This document shows positions 12,429-24,894 of a stretch of 64,000 nt of DNA, piece after piece (the stretch's first letter is position 1; each line of letters starts with the position of its first letter). The DNA lies in contig CM067081.1 in NCBI GenBank assembly GCA_034008185.1, forward strand, positions 109,501,265-109,565,264, written 5' to 3'. Below the pieces are notes generated by a model. It saw nothing but the letters and a program-made list of their open reading frames with translations, was not told the DNA's origin and did not search any database. This DNA is from Gorsachius magnificus. Lineage: Eukaryota; Chordata; Aves; Pelecaniformes; Ardeidae. The position numbers and the translations under genes were made by a program.

Positions 12429-12530
12429 AACAGAAAAGGATTCAATTTTCCTGTAAAAGCTGAAAATTTGCCAACAAGATTTCAGGACAATGTTGCTGCG
12501 TATTTCAGATTAAAAAAAATGCCTAACTAT

Positions 12531-12610
12531 ACCTACTCCAACTCTGACGTATTCGGTATAGTTGAGTAGGTACAGAAAGTCTATTTTACCTAAATAACGT
12601 ATTCACTATA
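12531..12610. repeat. Small inverted plus direct repeat complex
   Basis: ACCTACTCCAAC (12531-12542) and GTTGAGTAGGT (12561-12571) are reverse complements apart from one extra base, giving a potential stem around an 18-base loop. The loop contains ACGTATTCGGTATA (12547-12560), which recurs 50 bases on as ACGTATTCACTATA (12597-12610; 12 of 14 identical). It may be the remnant of a small palindromic element or a protein-binding cluster. Confidence 0.5.
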
Positions 12611-13449
12611 CACTAGTGTTGTAGGTGGAAAGGAAATAAAGAAGAGGAATAGTCTCTTTGGAAATTACAAAACATTACTTTTCTTCATTCTTTTCATTTT
12701 CTTTCTACACTTTCACTGTTTCAACCCCCAACCCCCACCTTTTTTATGCTTTGAAAATGAAAAGAACAGTCCCAGACTTTCAACATGAAATTACTAGATT
12801 AAGGTAGAGAGATAACCTTTGTCAAAAAGCACACACATGCCATCTTTACAGAAAGTCAGGGCATGCTAGGAGCAAGCCCAGTTCCATTACATCGTTCAGC
12901 AACTCCTCGGGAGCGCTGAGCAACCAAAATGCATCTGAATAAAACCAAGGGAGGTTCAGTCTCTGCTCCCCTCCCCAAGATCTTATATACTACTGTACAA
13001 TTGTTGGTCTCTGCAGAAAAGCAAAGTCACTATAAATAATCAAAAAAATAAGGTAAATGTGTGTTTTATATATAATCACAGACCCTATTCAAACTTCTGT
13101 TCTCTACTAGTTCCTTTAATCCATGTGAGAGTTGCCCTGACTGAGACTCAAGTGAAGGCAAGAGACTGGAAGAGACCTAGACCTCCTCGATACCTGATCA
13201 AATTTTGGCATTTTGCATATTTTCTGCCAAGCACAGTGGAAATGTTAAATGGTAAATGAGCCAAAGTCCTATGGGCATCTGACTAGAGAGCTTCTGGAAG
13301 AGAACCGCTTTCCTGCACCAGAGCAGCTGAGCTAACAGAGGCAGCATTTATTTTCTCTGAAGCATCTTGCCACAATCCTCTCTTTATTTTAGCATTGTCA
13401 AATTTTCCAGTAAAACCTTTGGGGATATACTCCACCTTCGATACATGCA

Positions 13450-13485
13450 TGTAACTTCCATTAACTTCAGGGAAAGTATGTATCG
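13450..13485. repeat. Fragment of an ancient palindromic dispersed repeat
   Basis: GTAACTTCCATTAACTTCAG resembles the core GTAACTCCATTGACTTCA that I recall as dispersed and near-palindromic in sauropsid genomes. It is short and diverged. The family name is unknown to me. Confidence 0.3.
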
Positions 13486-14272
13486 GGACAGGAAACTAAA
13501 CCTTACGGAAAAACTTTGGTATCTTCCTCCATAATTGCAAGCATTTGTCCATGTTATTAGTCCTAAAAACTTAAAGGAAATTCAGAAATAAAACACATAC
13601 CTAACAGAATGAGCAGAAACTATATAAACCCATGGTGTGTCTCTCAGTTCTCGTCGTTAAAAGATTAACATCGACGTTTTTGTCTGTTGCACCCACTGTT
13701 TGCTACTTATACAAATAATAAAGAAATAAAGGAATAACTGACAAGGAAGGGTAGAACAAAAAACCTAGAAACAAAACGAAAAAGAAAAAGTCATTACTTC
13801 TATCCTTTTCCAAATAATATTCTGAATGAAACATTGATTAAAGGAAAAGAAAGGTCTGAGGGCATATGCCATTACATACAGGAATAAGCCAAGCATACTT
13901 TCAGAGAGTCTTGACAGACACCAGGTAAGTGTCCTTCTCTGCTTGTTTAACTCTCTTGAAATCCACTAGTGGCAGAAAGGAATTAGCATGATGGTTTGTT
14001 CCCGCTCAAGTCTATTTGTGATCTGGATCTAGCTGGTGCACATAAGAATAAATAAGGGAACACGAGTGCTGTTTACTAATCTGTTTAATTAATCCATCAA
14101 ATGTATTTTTATTTCTGCACCTAGATCTAACTGACAGCTGGGGCATCACAAGCATAGACTCTACCTGCTATGGATATATTTCCTAAGCTGTCAGTTTCCC
14201 TCTCTCTCCAAATGACTTTCCCAATTGTCACTTGCCTAAAAAAGCTGAGCTCGTTTTTTTTTTAAAATGATC

Positions 14273-14300
14273 TTTATTTATTTACTTATTTATTTATTCA
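14273..14300. repeat. ATTT-type microsatellite
   Basis: Imperfect tetranucleotide TTTA repeat, directly preceded by a T tract at about 14253-14261. Confidence 0.8.
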
Positions 14301-16114
14301 TTCTTGCTCATGGTGCTTGGAGTAAATTGTAACTTAGAAGTCTCACCATTGACCTATTTCTCTGTGTCTTGATGGTTTTCTGAGACAATCCAGCAGTAAC
14401 TAGGACATGAAATGAAACATATTCAAGCCATATGCTTACTTTTACGGGTTGACTGATCACATTGCCTCTCCCCACCTCTTCTACTTTTTCTGCAGTGTCA
14501 GTCTCTACCTAATTGTCAGTGTCTCACGCAAACAGCCCTCAACCATCTTTCACGCTCCTTCTTCTAATAAACACTCCTGAACGTAGAGGAACCAGACAGT
14601 ATTCATTCTTTAACGATGCTCACCCCCATGTGCCTCTTAAATCTTTCCAAGGTCTCTCTGTCCCACAGAACAGAAGGAACAAGCCAAAGATCTGTTAAAC
14701 TTGGGGATAAAGAGCAACATTTGCTTCTACTTGTACTTTGGTAGAAAGAAACAGAGCATATCCTCTGAGAAACTTGTGCTGCATCATGATACACAAAGGA
14801 ATATTTATTTTCTCAAAAAAAATTACTCACTGAAACAAGGAATACTTGGGGGTTTTTTAATTACTATTTATTTTAATTTGGAAAATAACAGTAATAGATA
14901 CTACCCCAGAGCAGTAATATGTTAGCATCTAGCACACTTTAGGAATAAGGCACCAAAACAGACATAACTTTCAAAATTACTTTCGGTACATGCACCATGT
15001 ATGCAAATCCATTTTGCCCGATAGTTACCCTCCTGACAAGAGACCATTATCAGAATAGTCTTTACAGACTATAATCTAGCTTTGAAAATAGACATTGAGG
15101 AGAAAGCAGTGCTAAAGGTTTTTTTATATTTTCCTAGATTTCTTCAATCTGTCACTCCTCTTGGCAGATTATTATCCAATATTTTTTAAAAAAAGCACAC
15201 AAAATAAAATGTTCATAGTTGTTTTAGGTAACTCCAGATTTCTATGAGCGGATAACTTGAAATAATTCTGAACATTTTATACATACTATGTTATCTGATA
15301 AATAAAATTACATTTAAATCAAATTCCTTCATTTTAAGTTTGATATAAAAATGGTAATTTTCATATTGGGAGAGGGAGTAGAAAGAAGTCAGGATATGCC
15401 CTAACAATTCATTGGAACTGAAAGACTGCTTCTGTCTGCAGCAGTCATCTGCAATAGTAACTATAAAAATTTCCATTATTCTTCCTTTGGCCTAATTACT
15501 AGTACTATGGTATTCTCCAGCTTTAATATCACAGTGAATTACTGTGAGGTCTACAGCAATACGAAAGATTTTAATGGCAACCACTGAGCATAACAGAAAA
15601 CAAGGAGAACAGAGAAGAAGAAAAAGAAACAGACCTGGTGCTGATCTTTCAGTTGTACAAACCTCCCCATAAAGTCCACACCACCCTGGAGACACGTGTT
15701 TGAAATCCAAAACTTTTGGCAAGCTGATCACCTTTGGTATTCTCTCATTTGGCCACTTTTGGTTTTGTACTTGGAGGATTCATAAACCTTTCCTAAGCAT
15801 TCATGTGTCATCAGTCCAATAAAAGGACACCTGTCTCTGGGACCTGGCTGGAGAGGTGCTAAGTACTTGCAGCTCCTGTACAGCTCCATAGACCCGTTCC
15901 GCAACTTGTCGTCAGACTTCGTTTGCATATTTCTGCTTATGGCTCAATTCTTGTGTGCATTAACAGCCTCAGATCTCAGACACAAAAGTACAAGGGCCAG
16001 ACCCCCTCTTATTTCTTTCAGTTTTGCATGGCTACTCCCATTACTTGTTACCAAAAACCTTGTTGCTTTCATGATCCAGTCGGGGGCAGGGGGTTGGAAG
16101 AAGGAAAGTAAGAT

Positions 16115-16150
16115 CTCTTAAATCTTTCCATTGACTTCAGTGGACTTTGA
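16115..16150. repeat. Fragment of an ancient palindromic dispersed repeat
   Basis: CCATTGACTTCAGTGGACTT followed by TGAATCAGGTTCATA resembles a dispersed amniote motif of the form CCATTGACTTCAATGGG followed by TGGATCAGGCCC. This is the best match of the four copies in the window. Confidence 0.4.
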
Positions 16151-18009
16151 ATCAGGTTCATAAATGTATGATAGAAATAGACCCAACACTCAAAAAACTT
16201 CTTAATTTTTTTTTAACTAATCAATAGCTAATTCAAAAAAAAGTAATGCTATTATGCAAAACAGAATACAATTGCTCTGGTACATGCAATGAAGAGCCAT
16301 AGATTATTAATAATAGAGGTGCAAATATAAAACCGTTTCTGTGTCTGCACTACCATTTTGTGAACTACCATTGGCTGCTGCTGTTAGCTGGAAGGATCAG
16401 TGCAGATATTTCTAACCTGAGAGGTACAACTTGTTCCAAGTTAGCTGTCAATTGTAAATAATACATTTTTTATGTTGTTATTACTTGTTTCCTTAGGCAC
16501 CCATACACAGTTATCCTCAGCTGGATTAAAACAAACAAACAAAAATCAACCCCCACAAAATCACTAAATTCAACAGCTACGAACCTCAGACCTCTTAAAA
16601 CAACAACATCCATTAATATGAAGTGACAATTCCTTTAAAATCTCCCTCCCATAAATTGTCATGCCAAGTACCTATATCCCAAGTCCTCTACAGGAGAGTT
16701 TAAATCTAAGAAGTCAACTCAAACTCCAGTTTTGTTTACTCTGGGACTCTTAAATAAAAAACATATTTTGTGCTGAGATGTACTGCAAGAAAAACAAAGC
16801 AACCCCATTTTATATCCGCAAAATGCAGGTCTGTGATCAAAATAAGCTGCCAGCAGTGGTGTAAAAGAGCAACAAGACATAATGATGTTTGACTAAGAAC
16901 TGGTTAGCATCTTATTTAAACTTAATATAAACAGTGATGTTGCAAGATAGAACATCTCAAAGTTTTATATCATGCTCCAAAAATTACATTAGAGAGTAGC
17001 TACAGTTGCACAAAGACCAGCTGAAATCCTCAGAAATAGTGTACTTTAGACATGCACAATAGTCAGGGATGCACAGACAGATCAGAGAGAGAAAGGGATG
17101 AATATGTTTCACTGCTGCTTGTCTTTCTAAAGTCTTGGTGAGGATCCCATGTAAATCTTCAGAGCAGAACAAATAATTAAATTGGCAAAGCTTTACAATA
17201 AGCAGCAAATCATTATTGCTTTACCCTGTCTTTGTTTTTAAAACAACATGCTGCATTCTTTTGGTGTCCATGTGACAGTTACGCTCACATGTGCAGGAAC
17301 TCTATTGCCCTTTAGCGTAATAGAAGAGGGAAAAGTGTAGGAAAGGAGAAGGAAAAAAAACAAAAACCAGACAGATGTCCCCAAATGAATCCCTGCTGTG
17401 CCTACACACACAAGTCATCTTAATGGAAAAATATTCAGTAAGTTACATTACTGAATTAAAAATTAAAGCCAGGTGAAGTTTGTAATGAGTCAGGATAATT
17501 ACAGCAGAATTCCTCCGAGTCGAAGGCCTTGGCGGCTGCTGGCTCATATGACCCAGCAGCTGCTTCAGTCCTGCAGAACAAGTAGACTGATGTTTTGCCT
17601 TTAACTTTCTAGTCTTTCCCAAACCTTGTTTCTATTAAGGAACCTCCCCAGGCAGTTTTCCCTTTTTTATTATTGGTTTTAAATATACTGTCCAGTGTAA
17701 TTGCATACAGCTATTAGTTGTCAATGGGGACTCTGGGGAAAACCAATTAGCACAAAAAGTTCAAGCCTACAGGTATTTGTAATTATATGAGTTCTTGCCT
17801 TAGTAAAAATCACAACAATATGGGGCCACCCCAAAAGACAGGTACGTATTTATGTTACAGCCACTGCAGTAACACAGCAGCTGACAAAACCAGAGGCTCT
17901 TCCAAAAGGCATCATCCAAACGCTTTGCAAGAGTCATCCCTGTACTGATGGGACAAGGCTATCAAAAGGAAAGGCAGGAGCAGGAGAGAGTATACAGGCA
18001 TGGAGCAGG

Positions 18010-18110
18010 AAAGCAATGTATCAAGGTCACATAGGGCTGTGGCAGAATTATGCTCTGGTCCAGGCTTTCTGCTTTCAAGACAACACTCTACCAATAAAGC
18101 ATGTCAATAT
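18010..18110 (+). mobile_element. Ancient MIR/CORE-SINE-like fragment
   Basis: GTATCAAGGTCACATAGGG (18018-18036) followed by CTGTGGCAGAATTATGCTCT and then a CTTTCTGCTTTCAAGACAAC block ending in ACTCTACCAAT matches the 3' half of a MIR-type SINE in the plus orientation (CAAGGTCACACAG, then GTGGCAGAGC, then an end resembling CTCTAACCACTA). It is diverged but the blocks keep their order. Confidence 0.6.
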
Positions 18111-18286
18111 TCACACCACAGGTAACAGCATCACCTTCCAGTCAAGGCAGATACAGATGTGGTTCAAGTGCACCTTCCTGATTCTTTCCGTGGGGTAGAG
18201 CTTGCAGATAAGACTACTCTAAATAGGGGTTTTAGAGAGCTATTCATTGTTTTACTGGTGCTGTTTTCCTTATCTCTCTTTCCATA

Positions 18287-18322
18287 AAAGCTCCTTCAAC
18301 AAGCAAAGCTCCTTCAACAAGC
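18287..18322. repeat. 18-base perfect tandem duplication
   Basis: AAAGCTCCTTCAACAAGC occurs twice in direct succession (18287-18304, 18305-18322). Perfect identity suggests a recent slippage event, probably polymorphic between individuals. Confidence 0.9.
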
Positions 18323-18893
18323 AACCTGAGCATAATCGAGAAGACAAAAATGCATAGATAGAAATACCTGTATATTAGAAACATGCAGCATTTCATGAAC
18401 TGTGTTAATTAGAGAAAAATATGTAATCCACAACAATTTCAATTTCTTGGCTTTTCCACAGCTTTATGACAAGTGAACAGGGGTAATTGCGTATCAGATG
18501 GTAAAGACCAATAATGATGTTTAGAAAGCAGAAAGAGTAGGAGACTGGCACTACATTTCAAGAAAAGGGGAGAAATGTTGAGAGGTAGTGGTTTTGTACC
18601 TGTTGATTATAGTATATGCATAACTTTGCATGGCAAAGAAACTAGTTACTAAACAACCGTTTTAGCACTTCCAGCTAAGTAAACAAGAAAAATAAAACAG
18701 GTTATGCCTGAAGTCTTTAAAAATACAGTTTCCAATGCCTTTCTCTTTCTCATGGTAAAACCTGGTATCATGTGACTCTGCTGAGAAGCCTGGTTAAGAG
18801 TCCTTGTCAAGGGCAGCAACAAAATTCCCTTTAATTTAACAAAACTGAGATATTGCCATTTTGACACTGAAGTAGAGGCATGGTGATTTCTGT

Positions 18894-18960
18894 GGGGTTT
18901 TTGGTGTGGGGGGGTAGATTGTCCTTTTTTTGGGGGGGAGGGGGGGGTTGTCTGGTGGGG
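18894..18960 (+). other. G-run cluster, G-quadruplex candidate
   Basis: Five G runs of 4, 7, 7, 8 and 4 bases lie within 67 bases (18894-18897, 18908-18914, 18932-18938, 18940-18947, 18957-18960). The runs exceed the three-G minimum for a quadruplex, although two loops are long. It is otherwise plain AT-rich DNA. Confidence 0.6.
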
Positions 18961-19049
18961 TAGTTTGGGTCATCATCTTCCCCCAGGAGAGTTGTGATCT
19001 TGCAAGTGAAAACAGAAATATTAAATGGAATAGCGTATACACCACCACT

Positions 19050-19210
19050 TCAGGAGAAAGATGAATCTCCATCTTTGGAGGTTTTCAAAACCCAGTTGTA
19101 CAATGTCCTGAGCAACCTGCTTTAGGTGATCCTGCATTGACCAAGAGGGTTGAACTAGACAATGTCCAGAGGTGCCTTCCTGCCTCAGCCATTCTGTGAT
19201 TGTGTGAAGA
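19050..19210 (+). mobile_element. Old CR1 LINE 3' end fragment
   Basis: GAATCTCCATCTTTGGAGGT and TTTCAAAACCCAGTTG, followed by a GCAACCTGCTTTAGGTGATC block and GGGTTGAACTAGACAATGTC, are the well-known end of CR1 ORF2 and its 3' untranslated region. The fragment ends in CATTCTGTGATTGTGTGA, a decayed octamer array of the older ATTCTGTG type. Only the last 160 bases or so of the element were inserted or survive. Confidence 0.9.
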
Positions 19211-22200
19211 TGAGGGTAACATCCAGCTTTGGAAGAGAAGCATTTTAAGACATACTATTCTGAGCTGATGAAAAGAGAAATTCAGTCTAAAACCATTTTA
19301 TTATCTCATAACACTTCTCCATTTGTTCAGATTGAACCTCTCAATTTCTGTAATATTTTTGTGTGTGTGTGTTTGTGTCTCCCTTTTCTAGCCAGTGAAT
19401 ATCTGAATTTAGGATTTGGAAATCAGTAACATATTTACAACTCAGTTTCAGCTTCTTAAAATCTTAATGTAAAATTGCCAGCAGGGTATTAGAGAATGTT
19501 TATTTTTAAGTATGGATGGTTTTTTGGCTCTTCAGAAATATGCATTTTCTCAAAACAAGACATAGGCACTCTTGAAAGTCATGCTAGCTAAAATTACAAT
19601 GTCAGTTTCAACTACGATCTAGAAGGTAATTCTGTATGAGCTTTAATGCTACATTTCTGAGTAATCATCCCAAATTTGTGAGAATTTTTCTGGTTAAAAT
19701 TCAGTATTCTGTGGCTAACACATCCTGAAAACCCATTAGGAAGGGACCTGTTTGCTACCTATTTAGAAGATACAAAGGACATAGAGATACTCTGCTGATA
19801 TTTGCAGAACAGATATAGAACACTGTCGGCTAGAGCTCAGCATTTGTTTGACTGAAGAGACGGGCTGCCCTTAAACAGGCAGCAAGATGGTGCTTCAAAC
19901 ATGTTTTCTCACAAGGGTGAAACATTTGACACACCGCATACAGGCCCCACCTTTCCAAACTAGCCAATGGCCAATGAGTATGCTCTCTTTTTGATGCATC
20001 AGAGTTTTTCTTAATAAACATTTTTATCTGAGAATTTAATAATAAAAAGGAACCATGTGACATTGTCCACTTGTGGTTTAAGTGCAATACTGTGAATCAA
20101 AAGCAGCCAAGGTGGAGTGTAATGCCACAAATCAAAGCCACTTAAAATATCTGCACCTCCTGAAGGGAATTTCTTGCAGAAGATGTGGATCATATAGCGG
20201 AAATATAAAGTTTTAACAATCAGCAGCACTAATGAAAATTTCAAAGCACTTCAGACAGTGCGGACCAAAAATTATTATAGAACTCTGACAGAGTAGTTAA
20301 ATAAATTTGTGTATTAACACTTGATCTGCAGATTCTGCACTGATTTAAGTATTGCTTTGGCAATATCTTTGCTGCCTGATTTTTCCTTCAGAATTTCTAA
20401 CCTCCATAGTTCTCTAGAATGCATGTTCAAGTACATCAAGAGTTCACGCTGAAATCTTTGTCATCTGAACTTTACTATGGATTCATAGATAAGATTTAAT
20501 GTGGGCATATATCTATGCGAACTTCCAGACAAGCAAGCAACATAGGAAAAGACATTGCTACTACAGGTAGAGAACACTACACTGCAGGAAATCATATGGA
20601 CTTCAACTAAAACATATGATATGAAAACAATACTCTGAAGTTTTTATTCTGAATTTACAGAGTTTCAGAATGTAAAGCTCTGTGGCAAACATTTTTAATG
20701 CCTGAAGGATTGTAAATATCCTTAATAAAAATTCATTTTTCATGGGTCTAAACATTTTTTTCTGTCAATCACACCATACATGTTTTGTGCTTACAAGTTT
20801 AGCAGCTCAAACTCAAGATTGTTTTTAGGTTATTCTTTAAAGATAACGTTGAAGCAAACCAAAGCAGTAAGTACCTAACTTACTGTCAGAAGTGTTATTA
20901 TGGTAGACAGGATGGTTAAAGAATGAAAGGTGAAAATTCCCTGTTCCTGATATTCTTTATTAATGAAGCAGCTCAAGTGTATGAAATTAAATCCTTAGAG
21001 GACATCTTTAACATCAATTTTATTCTTATTTATAAATACAAAAACTAGGGGCTTTTAGTCTAGTTTTAGGAAAAAATAAGCTGAATTCAGGGTTAAGTTT
21101 GAAAAACTGCAGTGGGATCTATTTGGTTCCAGGGGTTAAAAAAATGATCAATTAACAAAACTGGTAGAACAAGACCTCTCTTTCATTTATTTGTGAAAAA
21201 TGGGTCCTATTTTTTACTGAAAGTTTTCAAACTGAAGAATTCTTTTCTCTCCTATGTAATATGTAAAAAATCTAATATGTAAAAAAATACATATTACTGT
21301 TGCCACATATTTTCTCTCTTCCATGAAACAAAACTACAAAAAGAACCTTTTGTAGATCCAATAAGTAAAAACTTTAGAGCTGATGATACTGCTTGTATCT
21401 ATAAAATTCTGGTTAAAATACTTTTTCTGATTCCCTGAAATAATAGATGAAAAAAAAAGCAGATTCTTTTATGGTATCTGTATTTCTCACTGTCAGCTGC
21501 TTAGAAATATCACATACAATTTTCCCATATTTTTTACTAGATATAGAAATACAAAAACAACATATGCAGAAATATATTATTTTTTCCACACCCCCAAAAA
21601 ATTCAGACTTACACAAAATGTAAAGATATGAGGTGAATGCTGAATGACATATTAAGCTTTTTTCATAGGACCACCAAAACAGATGGGTCTAATCCATTTC
21701 TAGGTGACAGTAGCGGTCAGATTTACCTCTGATCTTTATGCCAAGTAATTCAACGTACCAGTATGTTTCTGTGGAAATGCAGAGTAGGAAATGGTAAGGT
21801 TGAAGGGAAGCAAAGTGAGACTCCTGGGAACTTGTTATCACACAAGATCCCAGGTCTTTCTGAGATTAGCACAGGTGGAAGAATGATGACCACCAACTCT
21901 GCACAACTTTCTTCTGTTGTCGTGGTCTTCACTATTTTCCTCAGAAGTGAGATATTCTAGAAAACTGAGGTAACATGATGATGTTTCCCTCAAACCCTGA
22001 CACTTTTGGTTGTAATAGGTAAGAAAGGAATTCAGAGCAAGATAATGCAAAGAGAAAACTTACGTGGGTAAAAATAGAAGTGATGGAAAAAAGTTGAAAT
22101 AGTGAGTTTTCATCTACTGGGTTTGCTCTGTGGTGGTGCAGACCACTTTGCAAAGACCAGGCCTTCATATTGGGATTGATGGAGGGATTCAGAGGGGGCA

Positions 22201-24855
22201 CTGAAAACTATTATGATGTATACAGAATTAAATGATTGGTCATGGGAACTGGGGGCAGGACGGGACACACAACACACTAAACCAATGCCAAAATATCTGA
22301 TCTAATCTTTAGCTCCCTTTCCCCAACAGGCATCCCACCTGCTGTGCCACCTCCTAAATTTTTAATTCCTTGCGGGTTCCTCATGAAACTTTTGCCACAA
22401 GCCTGGGACACCCCTACAATGGTTATATTCTAGCTTTGATATATGTCCTTCCATCCATTCCACTGCTCCAAGCTTCTCAGCTGTGCCAATGCCTAGTCAG
22501 GAACTGCTGATTCATGTCACAATGGTGCTTTTAGCTAAAGGCTGGCTTTTAAAAATGGGCAAGAAACTGCCTATACAGAGATGTTGCTCAGTACATCTAG
22601 AATAGGACACCCTATTTCAATTAAAAACACACTTTTGAAGCTAGAGTTAACAATACTTAATCACAGCGCTCAGCTTGCCATACATCCGGACATATAACCA
22701 GACAACCATGCCCCCCCAGCTCTGTTGGTCAGATGACGAGCCTGGTTTTGCCAAGTCTATGGCAAGGACATATTTTTTCAGAGCCCCAGAAGCTTTCTTC
22801 CTTTCTCATTAGAGCTATAATTACCCAGGACCCCCAACTGTTTACAGAAGAACTACCCATGCTCATGCCAGGCTGAAACTGCTACAGGCCAGGCACTCAC
22901 ACATTTTTAGTGTTTTGCTGCCCGACATGGGCATTTGAAAATCCACTGAAATCTGTATGGCTGGCTAATGCAGCCACGTCAAGTTTCTTTGCTTTATGCA
23001 TAAGACCAAACTTACATGTACATCTAAGATAAGCATACATCTGCATCCCTCATTTTGGAACCTTAATTATCTCTAAATTGGTTCAGGGGTTTTCCCTTTT
23101 GTTCCCAGCATGGACATTTCAAATGCATAATGGAGTGGGAATAACTGAGAAGTAATTGTAAGACCAGTGGTGCTTCATATTTTCGAAAAAGCTCTTTTTT
23201 TTTCCACCACTGCAGGTCTTTCTGCTTGCCTCCTCAGTGATGACAGTGCACTTTCTTTGCCTTCAGGGTCCCTTTTGTCGTTTAGGTTCAGAATTCACTG
23301 GGAGATGTAGGCAACCTGGCATGCCCTTGATCTCTGCTAGACAACCAAGGTGGTGACTCAGCGTCTGCACTGAAATATTGCCTTAAAGATAAGCAATTAA
23401 CCTGATTAACTACCAAAATCTTTTTCAGGTAATTCTGAGCTCCCAGCGTATGCTCCATATACTTCTCTGAATGTTAGCTGCCGCATCTCCATGCTGCATT
23501 CATATTTCTCTGTCTAGCAACAGCTATGTACGTAGACTGTTAGATGGATATTCGTAGATAAAAGCAATGATGAACAAAACTGCGTCTCCCCCTGTTTTGG
23601 TATTCTGTGACATTCCCATCTCAGCAGACTATGTCTGGCAGTCTCACAATGAAGCACTGCATGTGTCAGGGAGATGGATTATATCTGCAGTGTCTGAATT
23701 TCAACCCTGACTATATGAGCTCCTGCTTAACCTTACCTCAGGGATCTCGAATTTTGTGTCATTGAATTAGAACAGCAAATATATATATATTTTTATGTGC
23801 CCCGATTATGCCACACTGCAAATATTTAATAGTGTAAGATAACAAAATGAAAGAAAACCATATCTTTTATACACATTTGGCAAATAGCATGTTTACTCTT
23901 TATTCTGAACTATAAAGCTTGAAGTACTTCAAAAACAGTGGTACTTGCATTTTTTGGGGTGCTTTGTTTTAGGTTTTGGGAATTAAAAAAAAAATCTATT
24001 GTGAATTCCTTTTCAGCGTCTTTAAGCAGATCGCATAGGAATGAAAAATAAATGGACTAGTATACCCCTTTTCACTAACTGAAGTATGAGCAGCAATGCT
24101 GCAAAAATCATATAAAATAAATTGGTTAGTCTCATCTCCTTCTGGCCAATTAAAACACTGGTGTTGCAGCTCACAGCTTAGATTAAATTTGTATCTGATG
24201 TGCATTAAGAAAAATAATGAAAAGGCTGGAAAATTTCAGAGTCACAGATAACAGTATGATGCAGACAAAGCCACACTAACCAGAGCTACACAATATCTTT
24301 TCAATGAAAAATTGCTAAACTTGGACCTTCGCTGTTATAAATTCAGGTCTGGACAGAAATAGAAAGAGATACTAAAAGTGCAGGGGTTTATATTTTGCAA
24401 TTTCTGAAAGCAGTCTTATATGGGAAACAGCTTTGCCCATTTGAGGTTAATTCAGTCCTTTCGAGTTATGACCTAAAATTTATCTTATAGGAATATAAAT
24501 ACTATAAAAAAATGATACCTTGAGTAAAGCAATGAATGCAGATGAGAGGAAAAACTTAATTAAATATGTTAGCACGCACCTGCAGTTGGATATCTCCTAC
24601 TGTTCACAGCATTGGGCATTGGACTGAGTTTAGAATGGAAACATCAAGCTAAAATGCTTACAGTTAATTTTTAGCACTAGTTTCTCCTTTGTAAAATCTC
24701 CTAATTAGCAGGACTTATTCCACCAGTAGTTTTTAAAACCCGCATTGTGTCTTTTCCTGGGAGATGGCTATAATGATGCATTGGAAGCACTTTTCACTGG
24801 TCCTTAAGTCTGGGTTGGGTTTGGGGTTTAAGTTAGCATAGGGAAGAATATAGGG

Positions 24856-24894
<39 letters not shown>

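Larger units (their letters stand above)
12611..18009. other. AT-rich unique DNA, no gene recognised
   Basis: No exons, RNA genes or well-supported repeats are seen apart from an ATTT-type microsatellite at about 14273-14300 and two short matches to a dispersed palindromic motif (near 13450 and 16118). Open frames of 60-85 codons are scattered on both strands with no common strand or spacing, as expected by chance. Confidence 0.55.
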
